Source: Paenibacillus macerans (GTDB lineage: Bacteria; Bacillota; Bacilli; Paenibacillales; Paenibacillaceae). From it: a stretch of 64,000 nucleotides of DNA. Position 1 is the first letter of the stretch, and each line of letters begins with the position of its first letter. Both the position numbers and the translations under genes were made by a program. The stretch covers positions 558,001 through 622,000 of the forward strand of contig NZ_JAMBOE010000003.1 of the NCBI RefSeq assembly GCF_023715465.1, given 5' to 3'. Shown piece after piece: positions 54,079-63,237 of this stretch. The notes under the pieces are model-generated. The model ran no database searches and was not told where the DNA came from. It saw only the letters and a program-made list of their open reading frames with translations.

Positions 54079-55158
54079 TTACAGATATTTGCGAATCCAA
54101 CGGCTATTGACAAAGAAAAACAACCTCATCAACGGACTTCTTCGCATTAGTCGCCGGGATACCTCACGGATGTCTTCCTGCTGGCTGACTTTCGGATCGG
54201 ATAAATAAAGCGCCAGCAGCCCTTCTATAATCATTTTATGAAACGAGGAAGCAGGCAACTTTTTAATGTCCTGCCGCGCCCCCTCGACGATAAACGCAAT
54301 TCGGTCAAGCATCGTTTCCTTATTATCATAATAGCTGCAAAAATTCAAATCCCCGCCAAGCTCGTCCTCCGCCTGGTCAATTAGGTAATCCAGCATAATG
54401 TGCAGCCCGCAAACATGGGGGAAATAAGCATCATGAATCACCTTGGCGCTCTTCCCGTCCAAACCCGGGTTGCTGGCCGCCAAAAACAACATGAATACGC
54501 CCAAGGTCGAACCGGTAGCTGCGGCAAATTCATTCCAGCGCAATTGCGGCGCCCGGTATTCATGCGTTTCCCACCAGCTTAACAGTTTGGCTTCGCGCAG
54601 CTGCGGATCGATATGCTTGTATACCTGAAGATCGCAGTAGAGTCCCACCAAATCGATAATAAACGGCATGGCCGCGGCATATCCGCTTAGCTCGGCAATG
54701 TTGGCCCGGCAAGTGCGCACCAGCCGGTGCAAATAGCCCCCATCGTCCTGCTCCGCACGCAGGGCATAGTAGTTTTGCAGCATGCCTCCAGGATTAACGG
54801 CATCCAGCATGCTTTGGTGCAATAAGCGGAAATCCTGCTCATCCTTGGAGGTGCTGCGGTCGCACAGGTTGTCCAAATAATCGCTGATCGTCTGAAATGC
54901 TACGATTAAGGGGATCAAAATATGGCGCATCGGCAGGTTAGCGGCAGCGTAGACGGCGCCGCCCTGGCAGTGAAATTCTTTCGTAGCGATGCTGGCGAGC
55001 GCCTGCCTTCTGAGTTCGGGGTCGGGAATCGCTTCCGCGTCTTCTCTCCAGCCATCCAGTTCCTGACGGACGTCCGGCAAAATAAACTTGTATACCCGGC
55101 TCATCAACCGGATCGGCTCTCTCGGAAACTGATTTCGACTTTGCTTAAGTTCAATCAC
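54079..55158 (-). CDS. ytpB: YtpB-like tetraprenyl-beta-curcumene synthase (DUF2600)
   Basis: 359 residues, all-helical. Stretches such as RVYKFILPDVRQELDGW, FQTISDYLDNLCDR and HIMLDYLIDQAEDELGGDLNF match YtpB, the large-terpene synthase that cyclises tetraprenyl diphosphate to tetraprenyl-beta-curcumene; Asp-rich DYLDNLCD and DYLIDQAED are probable metal sites. The product feeds sesquarterpene (baciterpenol) synthesis in Bacillus spores. The GTG at 55158 was preferred as GGGGGCAGGGC lies ahead. The partner cyclase sqhC is not in the window. It is followed by pfkA after 19 bases. Confidence 0.9.
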   Translation of the reverse strand: MIELKQSRNQFPREPIRLMSRVYKFILPDVRQELDGWREDAEAIPDPELRRQALASIATKEFHCQGGAVYAAANLPMRHILIPLIVAFQTISDYLDNLCDRSTSKDEQDFRLLHQSMLDAVNPGGMLQNYYALRAEQDDGGYLHRLVRTCRANIAELSGYAAAMPFIIDLVGLYCDLQVYKHIDPQLREAKLLSWWETHEYRAPQLRWNEFAAATGSTLGVFMLFLAASNPGLDGKSAKVIHDAYFPHVCGLHIMLDYLIDQAEDELGGDLNFCSYYDNKETMLDRIAFIVEGARQDIKKLPASSFHKMIIEGLLALYLSDPKVSQQEDIREVSRRLMRRSPLMRLFFFVNSRWIRKYL

Positions 55159-55266
55159 TGCCCTGCCCCCATTACGTTGTGTAATGCGCAGTTTGAAAAT
55201 CAAACTGAAAAGAAAATCATTCTTTATTATAATATGATCCAACTTTTAGCACAAATATAATCAATA

Positions 55267-55587
55267 TCACATATGCCTTTTGACCGTCGGTTCGTCCTGG
55301 GTCGTCCGGTACCAAATATGCAGATCGTTAATCTGGCTGGCGAGCTCGGCAATTTCCCCGTTAAGCCAGCAGCTTTTCTCGAAATCGCTTTCCTCGTTCA
55401 TCTCCCGCAGCATTCGTTCGATCGCACGCTCCAGCACCATCACCTTGCTTGGTATGCGGCCGCGTATGTCCTCCCAAACCTCGATCATCGACAACCGTTC
55501 CTCCAAAGCGTATTCCTCAAAAGGGCGCTCCAGCAGCGGAACGTGAATATCCAGCCGCTCGTCGTAAACAAAACAGGAATGATCCAT
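55267..55587 (-). CDS. Hypothetical protein, 106 residues
   Basis: Not recognised. A charged helical protein with ERPFEEYALEERLSMIEVWEDIRGRIP and ERAIERMLREMNEE. AAAGGAGG precedes the ATG. It lies 108 bases upstream of ytpB on the same strand and is divergent from the MFS gene at 55718. Confidence 0.72.
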   Translation of the reverse strand: MDHSCFVYDERLDIHVPLLERPFEEYALEERLSMIEVWEDIRGRIPSKVMVLERAIERMLREMNEESDFEKSCWLNGEIAELASQINDLHIWYRTTQDEPTVKRHM

Positions 55588-55717
55588 GGCGAAAAGCCTC
55601 CTTTTATCGTATAAAATATACCGTCTCTCCGGCGGAAATTTTAATGCCGCCCGCTTTGGTTTTTTCTGTTATACTAGCGGTAACTTCATTCATCAGAAAC
55701 GGAGTTTTGAGACCGGC

Positions 55718-56911
55718 ATGAAAATAAGACCGATGGCCGAGCCCGACATCCAGTGGCTTCGCGCCTTTACCTTTACAGTATACGGAACAAGCGTCCTTGT
55801 TTCCTCTTATTTTCCGATATTTTATGCGCAGCTTGGTTTTACCAATAGTCAAATCGGCCTCCTGTACGCCCTTGGACCGATGATATCCCTGCTCTCCAAT
55901 TTGCTGTGGAGCCTCATGAGCGACCGCTATAAAACGATTAAACGGATTTTGATGATTCTGTTGGCCGGCCAGGCCGCGCTGGCGTTCATCCTGTCGGAGT
56001 CCACCACGTTTTCCGTCATTATCGCCGTGATTACCGTGTTCTATTTTTTTTATTATCCCGTGTTCCCATTGTCGGATACGATCGTCATCTCCACCGCCAA
56101 CCGGCATCGCATCAATTTTATCTCGATCCGCTTGTTCGGTTCCGTCGGATTCGCCGTATTTGCCATCGTTATCGGTTATGTGCTTGACCGCGTCGGCTCC
56201 GCAAAAACGATGTGGGTGGAAATGGCGGTCGCCGGACTTGCGCTGCTGCTCGTGCTTGGGGTGAGGGATCAGCCGACATCGTTGGCAAAAATGAATTTGT
56301 CGGGGATTTGGGCGATTTTAAAGCAGAAGGAGTTGCTGTGGTTTTTCGGCTGCGTCTTCTGCCTGGCGATCGGCATGCGGATGAACGACGCTTTCCTGGC
56401 GATTTCCCTTAAAGAGCTTGGCGCCGGCGAAAACTTGATCGGCTGGGCGATGCTGGCCTCGTCTCTGTCGGAAATTCCCGTGTTTATCTATCTCAGTTTC
56501 CATGGGGATAAATACAAGGAACTGCCGCTGCTGCTGTTCGCCAGCCTGCTGTTTGCGGCCCGCTTTTTCCTGATGGGATTAACCCAATCGGCCTACGGCA
56601 TCCTGCTGATCCAAACGATGCACGGATTGACGTTTGGCGTGTTTTACGTGACGGCGATCCGCATGCTGACCCGGTTGATTCCGGAGCAGTTCCGGGCAAC
56701 GGGTATGGCGCTATACACCATCATGTGGTCGAGCCTGTCCGGCCTGCTGAGCGGCACATTTGGCGGCATCGTGTTCGAGCAGTTGGGAAGACCTATTTTT
56801 TACTGGGTGGCCATGGGCTCCTCGCTTATCGCGTTTATCGGCTTTGCCGGCCGTTATTTAGTCCGCCGGGCCAACCTGAACAAATCCGCCGGTCTGGATG
56901 AAGAAGCCTGA
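55718..56911 (+). CDS. MFS transporter (MFS_1-like)
   Basis: 397 residues, twelve membrane helices. The opening MAEPDIQWLRAFTFTVYGTSVLVSSYFPIF and IGLLYALGPMISLLSNLLW fit the MFS_1-like group that includes nucleoside and sugar symporters; ISIRLFGSVGFAV and EQFRATGMALY are further family marks. Substrate unknown. The ribosome binding site is weak (GGAG 13 bases upstream), so the start may be a few codons off. Confidence 0.82.
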   Translation: MKIRPMAEPDIQWLRAFTFTVYGTSVLVSSYFPIFYAQLGFTNSQIGLLYALGPMISLLSNLLWSLMSDRYKTIKRILMILLAGQAALAFILSESTTFSVIIAVITVFYFFYYPVFPLSDTIVISTANRHRINFISIRLFGSVGFAVFAIVIGYVLDRVGSAKTMWVEMAVAGLALLLVLGVRDQPTSLAKMNLSGIWAILKQKELLWFFGCVFCLAIGMRMNDAFLAISLKELGAGENLIGWAMLASSLSEIPVFIYLSFHGDKYKELPLLLFASLLFAARFFLMGLTQSAYGILLIQTMHGLTFGVFYVTAIRMLTRLIPEQFRATGMALYTIMWSSLSGLLSGTFGGIVFEQLGRPIFYWVAMGSSLIAFIGFAGRYLVRRANLNKSAGLDEEA

Positions 56912-57007
56912 GGCGCTTCACCTTTCACCTTTCGCAAGTAACCGGACCGCACCCGAGAGACCACTTTATCGCAATATGTTCTCCCTATTAACCTGCTGAA
57001 AGATCAG

Positions 57008-57036
57008 TTGTTGCAATAGGGTTGTTACTATATAAT
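57008..57036 (+). promoter_or_regulatory. Promoter of the nitroreductase gene
   Basis: TTGTTG, 17-bp spacer, TATAAT. Confidence 0.6.
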
Positions 57037-57039
57037 AGT

Positions 57040-57054
57040 TATCATCAGATGATA
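57040..57054. promoter_or_regulatory. Candidate operator TATCATCAGATGATA
   Basis: A perfect 15-base dyad placed over the predicted transcription start (about 57043). It fits a repressor site; no adjacent regulator gene is present to name its protein. Confidence 0.5.
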
Positions 57055-57090
57055 GTACCTGGTATTAAAAAATATAAAGCAGGTGAAAAT

Positions 57091-57738
57091 ATGGAGTTTG
57101 CATTGTTCCAGGACGTGCTCAAAACCCGCCGCAGCATCCGGGAATTTACCGAGGAGCGCGTCAGTCTTTCCGATATCGAGGACATTATCGACTGCGCCCG
57201 TTATGCGCCCAGCGATACCAACTCGCAAACCTGGGAATTTATCGCGGTTATCAATTCGGAGAAAATCAAACAGATCGAAGAGTTTACCTGGGAGAAGCTG
57301 CATGAGACGGCGGCCCGTGCGGCGGAGAAAGGGCTGGAGCGGGAAGCGAAGCTGCTCGTGAAATCATTTGGACCTTATGCCACCGCATTTTCCGGGGCAC
57401 CGGCCCTGATCGTCTGCCTTGCGACCCCATACGCTTCCAAATTCCGCGAAAAAATCTTCGATCCGATCGACTTCGTTTCGCCGGAAGTATGGCAAGAGGA
57501 AGGGCTGAAAAGCAGCTGCCTCGCCGCTCAAAACCTGATGCTCGCCGCTCACGCCAAAGGTCTCGCCACCTGCCCGATGACCGGCCCGGTGCTGCTGGCC
57601 GAGGACAAGCTGCGCGAATTTCTCGACATCCCCGCGGACCGCGGCGTGAACATGGTGATCGCGCTTGGCCACCCGGCCATCGCGCCGAAACCCGTGCCCC
57701 GCAAAGAGGTCGCGGAAATACTTAGAATCGTGGAGTAG
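57091..57738 (+). CDS. Nitroreductase-family FMN oxidoreductase
   Basis: 215 residues. The FMN phosphate site RRSIREF is at the N-terminus, followed by ARYAPSDTNSQTWEF, and the C-terminal part has CLAAQNLMLAAHAKGLATCPM and VALGHP-like IALGHPA. Such enzymes reduce nitro compounds, quinones or flavins with NAD(P)H. CAGGTG precedes the ATG. It is a single gene with a promoter covered by a dyad, so probably induced by a redox or chemical signal. Confidence 0.88.
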   Translation: MEFALFQDVLKTRRSIREFTEERVSLSDIEDIIDCARYAPSDTNSQTWEFIAVINSEKIKQIEEFTWEKLHETAARAAEKGLEREAKLLVKSFGPYATAFSGAPALIVCLATPYASKFREKIFDPIDFVSPEVWQEEGLKSSCLAAQNLMLAAHAKGLATCPMTGPVLLAEDKLREFLDIPADRGVNMVIALGHPAIAPKPVPRKEVAEILRIVE

Positions 57739-57760
57739 CGCGGTTAAGGGCCAAGATACG

Positions 57761-57992
57761 TTGGAAATATCCCATAGATGCCGCAAATCGGCTCTATTTT
57801 TGAAGCCAGGTTGGATATATCCAATAGAACTGGAAATTGAATGGTAAATACGGCGGCGTGAATGGATATTTCCAATAGATTAGGGTTGGCAGGGCGGAAA
57901 ATGGGCGGGTTGAGCGAATTCTATTGGATTTTTTCCAATGAGCGCTCCAATTTACGTCCGATTTCCGTCAATCTATTGGATTTTTTCCAATG
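57761..57992. repeat. Intergenic repeat family D (TTGGAAAAAATCCAATAG), locus 3
   Basis: Five units, including TTGGATATATCCAATAG, TATTGGATTTTTTCCAATGAG and TATTGGATTTTTTCCAATGTA, in the opposite orientation to the two other loci. They fill the gap after the nitroreductase gene. Confidence 0.85.
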
Positions 57993-58017
57993 TAAGATGG
58001 AAGAGACATGCTTCAAG

Positions 58018-58066
58018 AAAAAGAGGCCCCCCGACAGCTGCAAAAGCTGCTCATGGGACCTCTTTT
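58018..58066 (-). terminator. Rho-independent terminator
   Basis: Minus strand AAAAGAGGTCCC pairs with GGGGGCCTCTTTT, with an inner AGCAGCTTTTGCAGCT hairpin. Confidence 0.82.
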
Positions 58067-58069
58067 ATC

Positions 58070-58969
58070 TTATAACCGCCCGTAAGCCTTGAGCGTCTTT
58101 AGCCTTTCCACAGTGAGCCAGCCCCGCCACTCCTGCTCCCCTGCCGGACTTACTGCCGGAAACGATAAGGGCCAACCGCCGTCCTCCTGCTGCGATTCGA
58201 TCAGTACGTCGAGATGGCGGTTTACCTCCTCTTCGGTCACGAGGCGGGCGGCATAGCTGCCCGGCGCAGGTGCATAATCCAGCACCTTGTGGACATAACC
58301 GCCTGCCAGCGGATTCCGCTCGATGCCATTTGGCCCGGCCAGCCAGTCATCAAGCACCGCCTTCAACCGGTCCGCCCTTCCCTGGTCCGGCTCCGGCGCA
58401 TGCTCCAGAAAAGCGATCCATTGCGCAGCGTCATGGTAATCCCCCGGAACGCCCCCGTTCTCCAGCGAGCGCCACAAGAAAGCGATATTGCTCCGGAACC
58501 ACGCTTCCTCCGTAAAATCCGTCCGCTCCCGCTGGGCAAGCAGCATCCCGATGATGCTGCCGGTCGGGTTCAGCGAAGGAACCCCGTCCCGCTCGGTGGT
58601 CCACCAAGGCGCGTGGGGATAGGCGTTCACGTCCGTGGTCGCCCTCGGCAATCCGCCGCCTTCCAATGTGATGCTCCGCAAATACTTCAGCACCCCGCCC
58701 ACCATGTCCGAGCCAAACCCGCCAACTTCCCGGATCACTATCAGCGCTGTTTCCGTGGTGACCGGCTGGCTGTGCGGGCAGCGCATATCGGGCTCAAGTG
58801 CGTTTCCAAAGCCGCCGTCCGCGTTTTGGTAAGGTTTAAGCGCCTCCAGAACCTCTTCTGCCGAACCATTTTCAAAATAGAACGCAAACCGTTTCCGATC
58901 CAACAATCTGGCGTTCATGTATATAAACTCCCTGGCGCGCTGCAAAGTAGCCTGTTCCTTTTTTTCCAT
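58070..58969 (-). CDS. Terpenoid-cyclase-like alpha/alpha-toroid protein
   Basis: 299 residues. Two segments look like prenyltransferase/squalene-cyclase repeats: YQNADGGFGNALEPDMR near residue 46 and ESQQEDGGWPLSFPAVS near 258. The catalytic DXDD of squalene-hopene cyclases is not seen, and the length is about half of theirs, so it is more likely a toroid-fold protein of unknown role. It lies 79 bases downstream of the WYL-regulator gene on the same strand. Confidence 0.72.
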   Translation of the reverse strand: MEKKEQATLQRAREFIYMNARLLDRKRFAFYFENGSAEEVLEALKPYQNADGGFGNALEPDMRCPHSQPVTTETALIVIREVGGFGSDMVGGVLKYLRSITLEGGGLPRATTDVNAYPHAPWWTTERDGVPSLNPTGSIIGMLLAQRERTDFTEEAWFRSNIAFLWRSLENGGVPGDYHDAAQWIAFLEHAPEPDQGRADRLKAVLDDWLAGPNGIERNPLAGGYVHKVLDYAPAPGSYAARLVTEEEVNRHLDVLIESQQEDGGWPLSFPAVSPAGEQEWRGWLTVERLKTLKAYGRL

Positions 58970-59048
58970 GCCGCTTCATTCCCTTCAAATAGGTTCATGT
59001 TCATGTTCGTTATACCGTCTGATCGCGTGGTATGCCAGTTGTTTGCCT

Positions 59049-60047
59049 TCATTGGTATTTTTGCGCTAAAGCCAATGCCCGTTCGCGAATCGCCAGGCGC
59101 AATTCCTGAGGCTGGGCCACTTCCGCATCCGGCCCCATCGAAGAGAAGAACACCACCGCCCAATCCAGTTCTGAAGCGGGCAAGCGGCAATCCAGCAGCC
59201 ACTCCTCATCGCTTGTCTGCTCGACCTTATGGCCGAAATGCGGGTCCTGCTCCGCAAGCAGTGAACCGCGATAGGTAAGCTTCACGCGGAGATGTACGGT
59301 GTCTCCCCCTGCCGGAGGGGCGGAATTGTCCTTTCCGCCGTTGGTGGCCGTCACATCCTTGGCCCCCCTGCCTCCCGCGCCGTCCTTACCTCCCTTACCT
59401 CCCCTTTCGGCGCCTATCGCCAGCGGGGGAGAGGTCTCGGCGATGTCCTCGAACCGGTCGACGCGGAAGGTGCGCACTTCCCCATGCTCCAGCGACTCGG
59501 CTTCGCAATACCAAAATCCGTTTGCGGCGTACACCCGCTTCGGCTGAAGCGTAAGGTACCGGCGGTAGTTTTGCGACCGGTACAACACGCGCAGCCATCG
59601 CCCCTCGGCGGCGTGGGACATCAACGCCTTCAAATGCGGCGTCTTGTAACGGCGGTCTGGCACCTCCATCTCCACATGGCGGAGCAGCGGAGCGATTTGG
59701 CCAAGCATGGGCCCCGGCAGCGCCGACCGGATTTTGTCGGCGGCCGTCCATTTCGCCTGCCCGAAAGGACTGTCGCTGTATTTGGCCATCGCGTCCAAAG
59801 CAAGCAAAACGGTTAAGGCCTCGCCGGCATCAAACTGCAGCGGCGGCAGCCGGAAACCGTCCATCAGCCGGTAGCCCCCGCCCGGCCCGGTCAGGGCGCT
59901 GATCGGAACGCCGATCTCCGACAAAGCTTGTATATCGCGCAGCACCGTTCGTTTGGAAACCTCAAGCTTGTCCGCCAGGGACGACGCCGTTTCCGGGCGC
60001 TGCTGCAGCGCCATGACGATGGCCATCATCCTGTCCATTCGCTTCAT
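59049..60047 (-). CDS. YafY-type HTH/WYL-domain transcriptional regulator
   Basis: 332 residues. An N-terminal winged HTH (ASSLADKLEVSKRTVLRDIQALSEIG, PGGGYRL) is followed by a WYL-like ligand domain (YRSQNYRRYLTLQPKRVYAANGFWYCEAES, FRVDRFEDI) and a WCX end. In this copy a Gly/Lys-rich stretch of about 35 residues (GAERGGKGGKDGAGGRG onward) interrupts the protein near 212-247. The WYL domain binds nucleotides or single-stranded DNA in some members. Its target may be the cyclase-like gene downstream. Confidence 0.85.
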   Translation of the reverse strand: MKRMDRMMAIVMALQQRPETASSLADKLEVSKRTVLRDIQALSEIGVPISALTGPGGGYRLMDGFRLPPLQFDAGEALTVLLALDAMAKYSDSPFGQAKWTAADKIRSALPGPMLGQIAPLLRHVEMEVPDRRYKTPHLKALMSHAAEGRWLRVLYRSQNYRRYLTLQPKRVYAANGFWYCEAESLEHGEVRTFRVDRFEDIAETSPPLAIGAERGGKGGKDGAGGRGAKDVTATNGGKDNSAPPAGGDTVHLRVKLTYRGSLLAEQDPHFGHKVEQTSDEEWLLDCRLPASELDWAVVFFSSMGPDAEVAQPQELRLAIRERALALAQKYQ

Positions 60048-60145
60048 CCTGCTCTTTTCCTCCCGCCTATGTCCACTATATCAGGCTATTAGTGACAACA
60101 GATTGTCACCAATTTGCCCCGTCTTTTTAGAATACAAATATATAC

Positions 60146-60174
60146 AAAAAAACACAGCCCTATAAGAGCTGTGC
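60146..60174 (-). terminator. Rho-independent terminator of the cold-shock gene
   Basis: Minus strand GCACAGCTC pairs with GGGCTGTG and is followed by TTTTTTT. Confidence 0.85.
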
Positions 60175-60231
60175 TTTTCATTATCGCGCCTGGAACCAAA
60201 CTTTATAAGTGATCCGTTACCGGAAGTGATC

Positions 60232-60429
60232 TTATAATTTGATTACGTTAGCAGCTTGAGGACCACGGTTGCCTTCAGTGATCTCGAATTCTACGGCTTG
60301 ACCTTCTTCCAGAGTTTTGAAGCCGTCACCTTGGATTGCGGAGAAGTGTACGAATACGTCTTCGCCACCTTCAACTTGGATGAAGCCATAGCCTTTTTCT
60401 GCGTTAAACCATTTAACTGTACCTTTCAA
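60232..60429 (-). CDS. Cold-shock protein (CspB/CspD-type)
   Basis: 65 residues. The RNA-binding motifs RNP1 (KGYGFIQV) and RNP2 (VFVHFSAI) are present. It acts as an RNA chaperone in the cytoplasm. TTG start with GGAGG eight bases upstream. A consensus promoter gives a short leader of about 40 bases, unlike the long leaders of cold-induced csp genes, so it may be expressed constitutively. Confidence 0.95.
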   Translation of the reverse strand: MKGTVKWFNAEKGYGFIQVEGGEDVFVHFSAIQGDGFKTLEEGQAVEFEITEGNRGPQAANVIKL

Positions 60430-60475
60430 ATGAACAACCTCCTAAAAATAACCGCCATCATTGGCGAATATCCAT

Positions 60476-60504
60476 ATTATACTCTATGCCCTCAGACAAT
60501 GCAA
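60476..60504 (-). promoter_or_regulatory. SigA promoter of the cold-shock gene
   Basis: Minus strand TTGCAT, 17-bp spacer, TATAAT. Confidence 0.7.
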
Positions 60505-60665
60505 CGTGACAATTTTCGAAAGTTTTTTTTGGGCGCGGGACGCGGAGGAACCAACGGTTTTATTTGCTTTCCTTTAGAGCGTGAGGTATCATTTTACATA
60601 AAAATATTACCAATTTTACGCAGCGTTTAAATCCGTGAGCGAAGTCAATGATTGGAGAAATTGTG

Positions 60666-60899
60666 ATGATCAAAAAACACGAAATATACAAAAAAGACAA
60701 ATGGAATATGATGACTGTAGAAGTTCAGGGCAAATACATCGTTCTCCGCGAAATTTCCGATCAGTGGGGCGAAGAATCACACACCTTCCTCAGCCGCCCG
60801 GCGATGATGGATTGGGTGAACCGCCGTTTTCCCAAAGAGGATTTTGCCGGCAACGAAGAGGAATGGAGCGACATCATGAACGCCTTCAAGCAGGTTTAG
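60666..60899 (+). CDS. Hypothetical protein, 77 residues
   Basis: Not recognised. A soluble small protein with alternating strand and helix pattern (MMTVEVQGKYIVLREISDQWGEE, FLSRPAMMDWVNRRF). The ATG at 60666 was chosen as TTGGAG lies eight bases upstream; an ATG six codons earlier overlaps that site. It is followed by the membrane protein gene at 60953. Confidence 0.7.
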   Translation: MIKKHEIYKKDKWNMMTVEVQGKYIVLREISDQWGEESHTFLSRPAMMDWVNRRFPKEDFAGNEEEWSDIMNAFKQV

Positions 60900-60952
60900 C
60901 CTGCCGGCCAAGCTTGCTTGGCCATCATTTTAATGAAACGGAGCAACGGTAA

Positions 60953-61123
60953 ATGTATAGTTCCAGCATTTTAATCTTCATTATTTGTGCGTTTGCGCTG
61001 GCCGTCATACTGATCATGAACAAGGACAACATCCATCCCCGTCTCAAACGCGGGCTTGCCCTCACCGCCTTGATTATGGTAGTGGCAGCGTTTGGGTTAA
61101 TCATCTACAGCTTTCTGGCTTAG
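60953..61123 (+). CDS. Small two-helix membrane protein, 56 residues
   Basis: MYSSSILIFIICAFALAVILIM, a short charged loop (NKDNIHPRLKRG) and a second helix (LALTALIMVVAAFGLIIYSFL). CGGAG lies nine bases ahead of the ATG. No family is recognised. It is 53 bases after the upstream hypothetical gene and may share its transcript. Confidence 0.65.
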   Translation: MYSSSILIFIICAFALAVILIMNKDNIHPRLKRGLALTALIMVVAAFGLIIYSFLA

Positions 61124-61355
61124 GAAGAGGAGAGGGTGGCAAATATTTCTTCGGCAGCCGGCCCATACTAGGATAATGCCCGCGGCAGCGAGTGCTTCGG
61201 GTTCCTGATCAAGACAGGGAGGTTTCCTAGTTATGAAATGGCCGCGCACCATCCCTTTGCTGTTATCCTGCTGCCTGCTGATTTCCACGCTGCAGGGCGG
61301 CTCCGCTGCGGGACAGCCCGCGGCTTCACCTTACCCAAAACAAAGGAGGATTCCG

Positions 61356-63146
61356 ATGAGCACCTTAATGAAACGCTCGGAAGTATCACAGGAGAACACA
61401 TGGAAGCTGGGAGATCTGTTTCCCGACCAGGCTTCTTGGGACAAATCGTATGACGAACTGAAGGCATTGAAGGGGAAAGCCGCCGAATTCGAAGGCAAAC
61501 TGGATAATGCCCAAAATATCAAAGCCGTTTTCGAGCTGGAAGACGATCTTTCCTTAAAAATCGAACGGTTGTACGTTTACGCCCACCTGCATCATGATGA
61601 GGATACGACCAACCCTACATATCAGGCGCTTGTGCAGAAAGCGAAAAAGCTGAGCGTCGAAGTCAACGAAGCGCTGTCGTTCATCACCCCGGAGATATTG
61701 TCCCTGCCGGAGCAGGAGCTTGACCGTCTGATCAGCGCTCCGGAGCTTGCGGATTATAAATTTACGCTGCAGGAAATCAAACGCGAGAAAGCGCATGTGC
61801 TGAGCAAAACGGAAGAAGCGCTGCTCGCCCAGGTCGGCAATCTGTCGCAGGCGCCGCAGCAAATTTTTGGCATGATCAACAATGCGGATATGAAGTTCCC
61901 GAAAATCAAGGACGAACACGGGAACGAAGTCGAGTTGACGCACGGCAGCTACATTCAGTTCCTGGAAAACCCGAATCGTGAAGTGCGGGAGCGGGCGTTT
62001 AAAGCCGTTTACGAAACGTACCGCAAGCAAAAAAATACGATCGCGGCAACCTTAACCGCCAACATCAACAAAAACATGTTTTATTCCCGGGTGCGCAAAT
62101 ACCCTTCCGTGCTGGAAATGTCCCTGTATGGCGACAACATTCCGAAGGAAGTGTACACGAACCTGATCGACACGATTCATGAAAGCCTCCCGCTGCTGCA
62201 CCGCTACATGAAGCTGCGGAAGAAGCTGCTTGGCGTCGATGAGCTGCATATGTACGACCTGTTTGCCCCGCTCGTAGAGGAATACAAATGGGACATCAGC
62301 TATGAGGAAGCGAAAAAGCTGGTTGAAGATGGCCTGAAGCCGCTTGGCGAAGATTACCTCAAGTCGCTTCGTTCCGGCTTCGAAAACCGCTGGATCGACG
62401 TGTACGAGAACGAAGGCAAGCGGACGGGCGCTTACAGCTGGGGAGCTTACGGCACCCACCCTTACGTGCTGCTGAACCACAAGGACAACCTGAACAGCAT
62501 GTTTACGCTCGCGCACGAGATGGGCCATGCCTTGCATTCCCATTTTTCGGACGAAGCTTTGAAGTACCGCGATGCCCAATACACGATTTTCCTGGCCGAG
62601 GTCGCTTCGACGACCAACGAGGCGTTGCTGATGGATTATTTGTTAAAAAAATCGACCGATCCGAAGCAAAAGCTGTACCTGCTGACGTATTATGCCGACC
62701 AGTTCCGGACGACCGTGTTCCGGCAGACGATGTTCGCCGAGTTCGAGAAAATCATTCACGAGAAGGCGGAAGCCGGCGAATCGCTGACCCCGCAGGAGCT
62801 GTCTTCGATTTATTACGATTTGAACGCAAAATACCACGGCAAAGGCATGGCCGTCGACCAGGATATCGAAATGGAATGGGCGCGCATCCCCCATTTCTAC
62901 ACCAGCTTCTACGTGTATAAATACGCTACCGGCTTCTCCGCGGCGACCAGCTTCTCCAAGCAGATTTTGGAGGAAGGCCAACCGGCGGTCGATCGCTATC
63001 TCGGGTTCCTGAAGAGCGGCGGCAGTGACTATTCGATCAATATTTTGAAAAAAGCCGGTGTCGACATGTCTTCGCCGGAGCCGATCCGCGAAGCGATGAG
63101 CGTGTTCGAAGACGTCATTGAGCAAATGGAGCAACTGACGAAATAG
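61356..63146 (+). CDS. pepF: Oligoendopeptidase F (M3B metallopeptidase)
   Basis: 596 residues from the ATG preceded by AAAGGAGG at six bases. The zinc motif HEMGHALH lies near residue 388, and NTWKLGDLFPDQ is the usual N-terminus. It cleaves short peptides in the cytoplasm. In frame upstream, a second ATG at 61233 with GGGAGG ten bases ahead adds MKWPRTIPLLLSCCLLISTL plus GGSAAGQPA, a credible signal peptide. Two products, one secreted and one cytoplasmic, are possible; I list the shorter form since its ribosome binding site is stronger and it matches the family start. Confidence 0.9.
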   Translation: MSTLMKRSEVSQENTWKLGDLFPDQASWDKSYDELKALKGKAAEFEGKLDNAQNIKAVFELEDDLSLKIERLYVYAHLHHDEDTTNPTYQALVQKAKKLSVEVNEALSFITPEILSLPEQELDRLISAPELADYKFTLQEIKREKAHVLSKTEEALLAQVGNLSQAPQQIFGMINNADMKFPKIKDEHGNEVELTHGSYIQFLENPNREVRERAFKAVYETYRKQKNTIAATLTANINKNMFYSRVRKYPSVLEMSLYGDNIPKEVYTNLIDTIHESLPLLHRYMKLRKKLLGVDELHMYDLFAPLVEEYKWDISYEEAKKLVEDGLKPLGEDYLKSLRSGFENRWIDVYENEGKRTGAYSWGAYGTHPYVLLNHKDNLNSMFTLAHEMGHALHSHFSDEALKYRDAQYTIFLAEVASTTNEALLMDYLLKKSTDPKQKLYLLTYYADQFRTTVFRQTMFAEFEKIIHEKAEAGESLTPQELSSIYYDLNAKYHGKGMAVDQDIEMEWARIPHFYTSFYVYKYATGFSAATSFSKQILEEGQPAVDRYLGFLKSGGSDYSINILKKAGVDMSSPEPIREAMSVFEDVIEQMEQLTK

Positions 63147-63177
63147 CGTCCCGCCTTTCCCGGCAGCCCGGTTCCAT

Positions 63178-63210
63178 AAAATCCCTTGCCCCAAGCGGGC
63201 AAGGGATTTT
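63178..63210 (+). terminator. Rho-independent terminator after pepF
   Basis: AAATCCCTTGCCC pairs with GGGCAAGGGATTTT. Confidence 0.85.
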
Positions 63211-63237
63211 ATACTGACCTAAAGGAGGTGTTACCTC

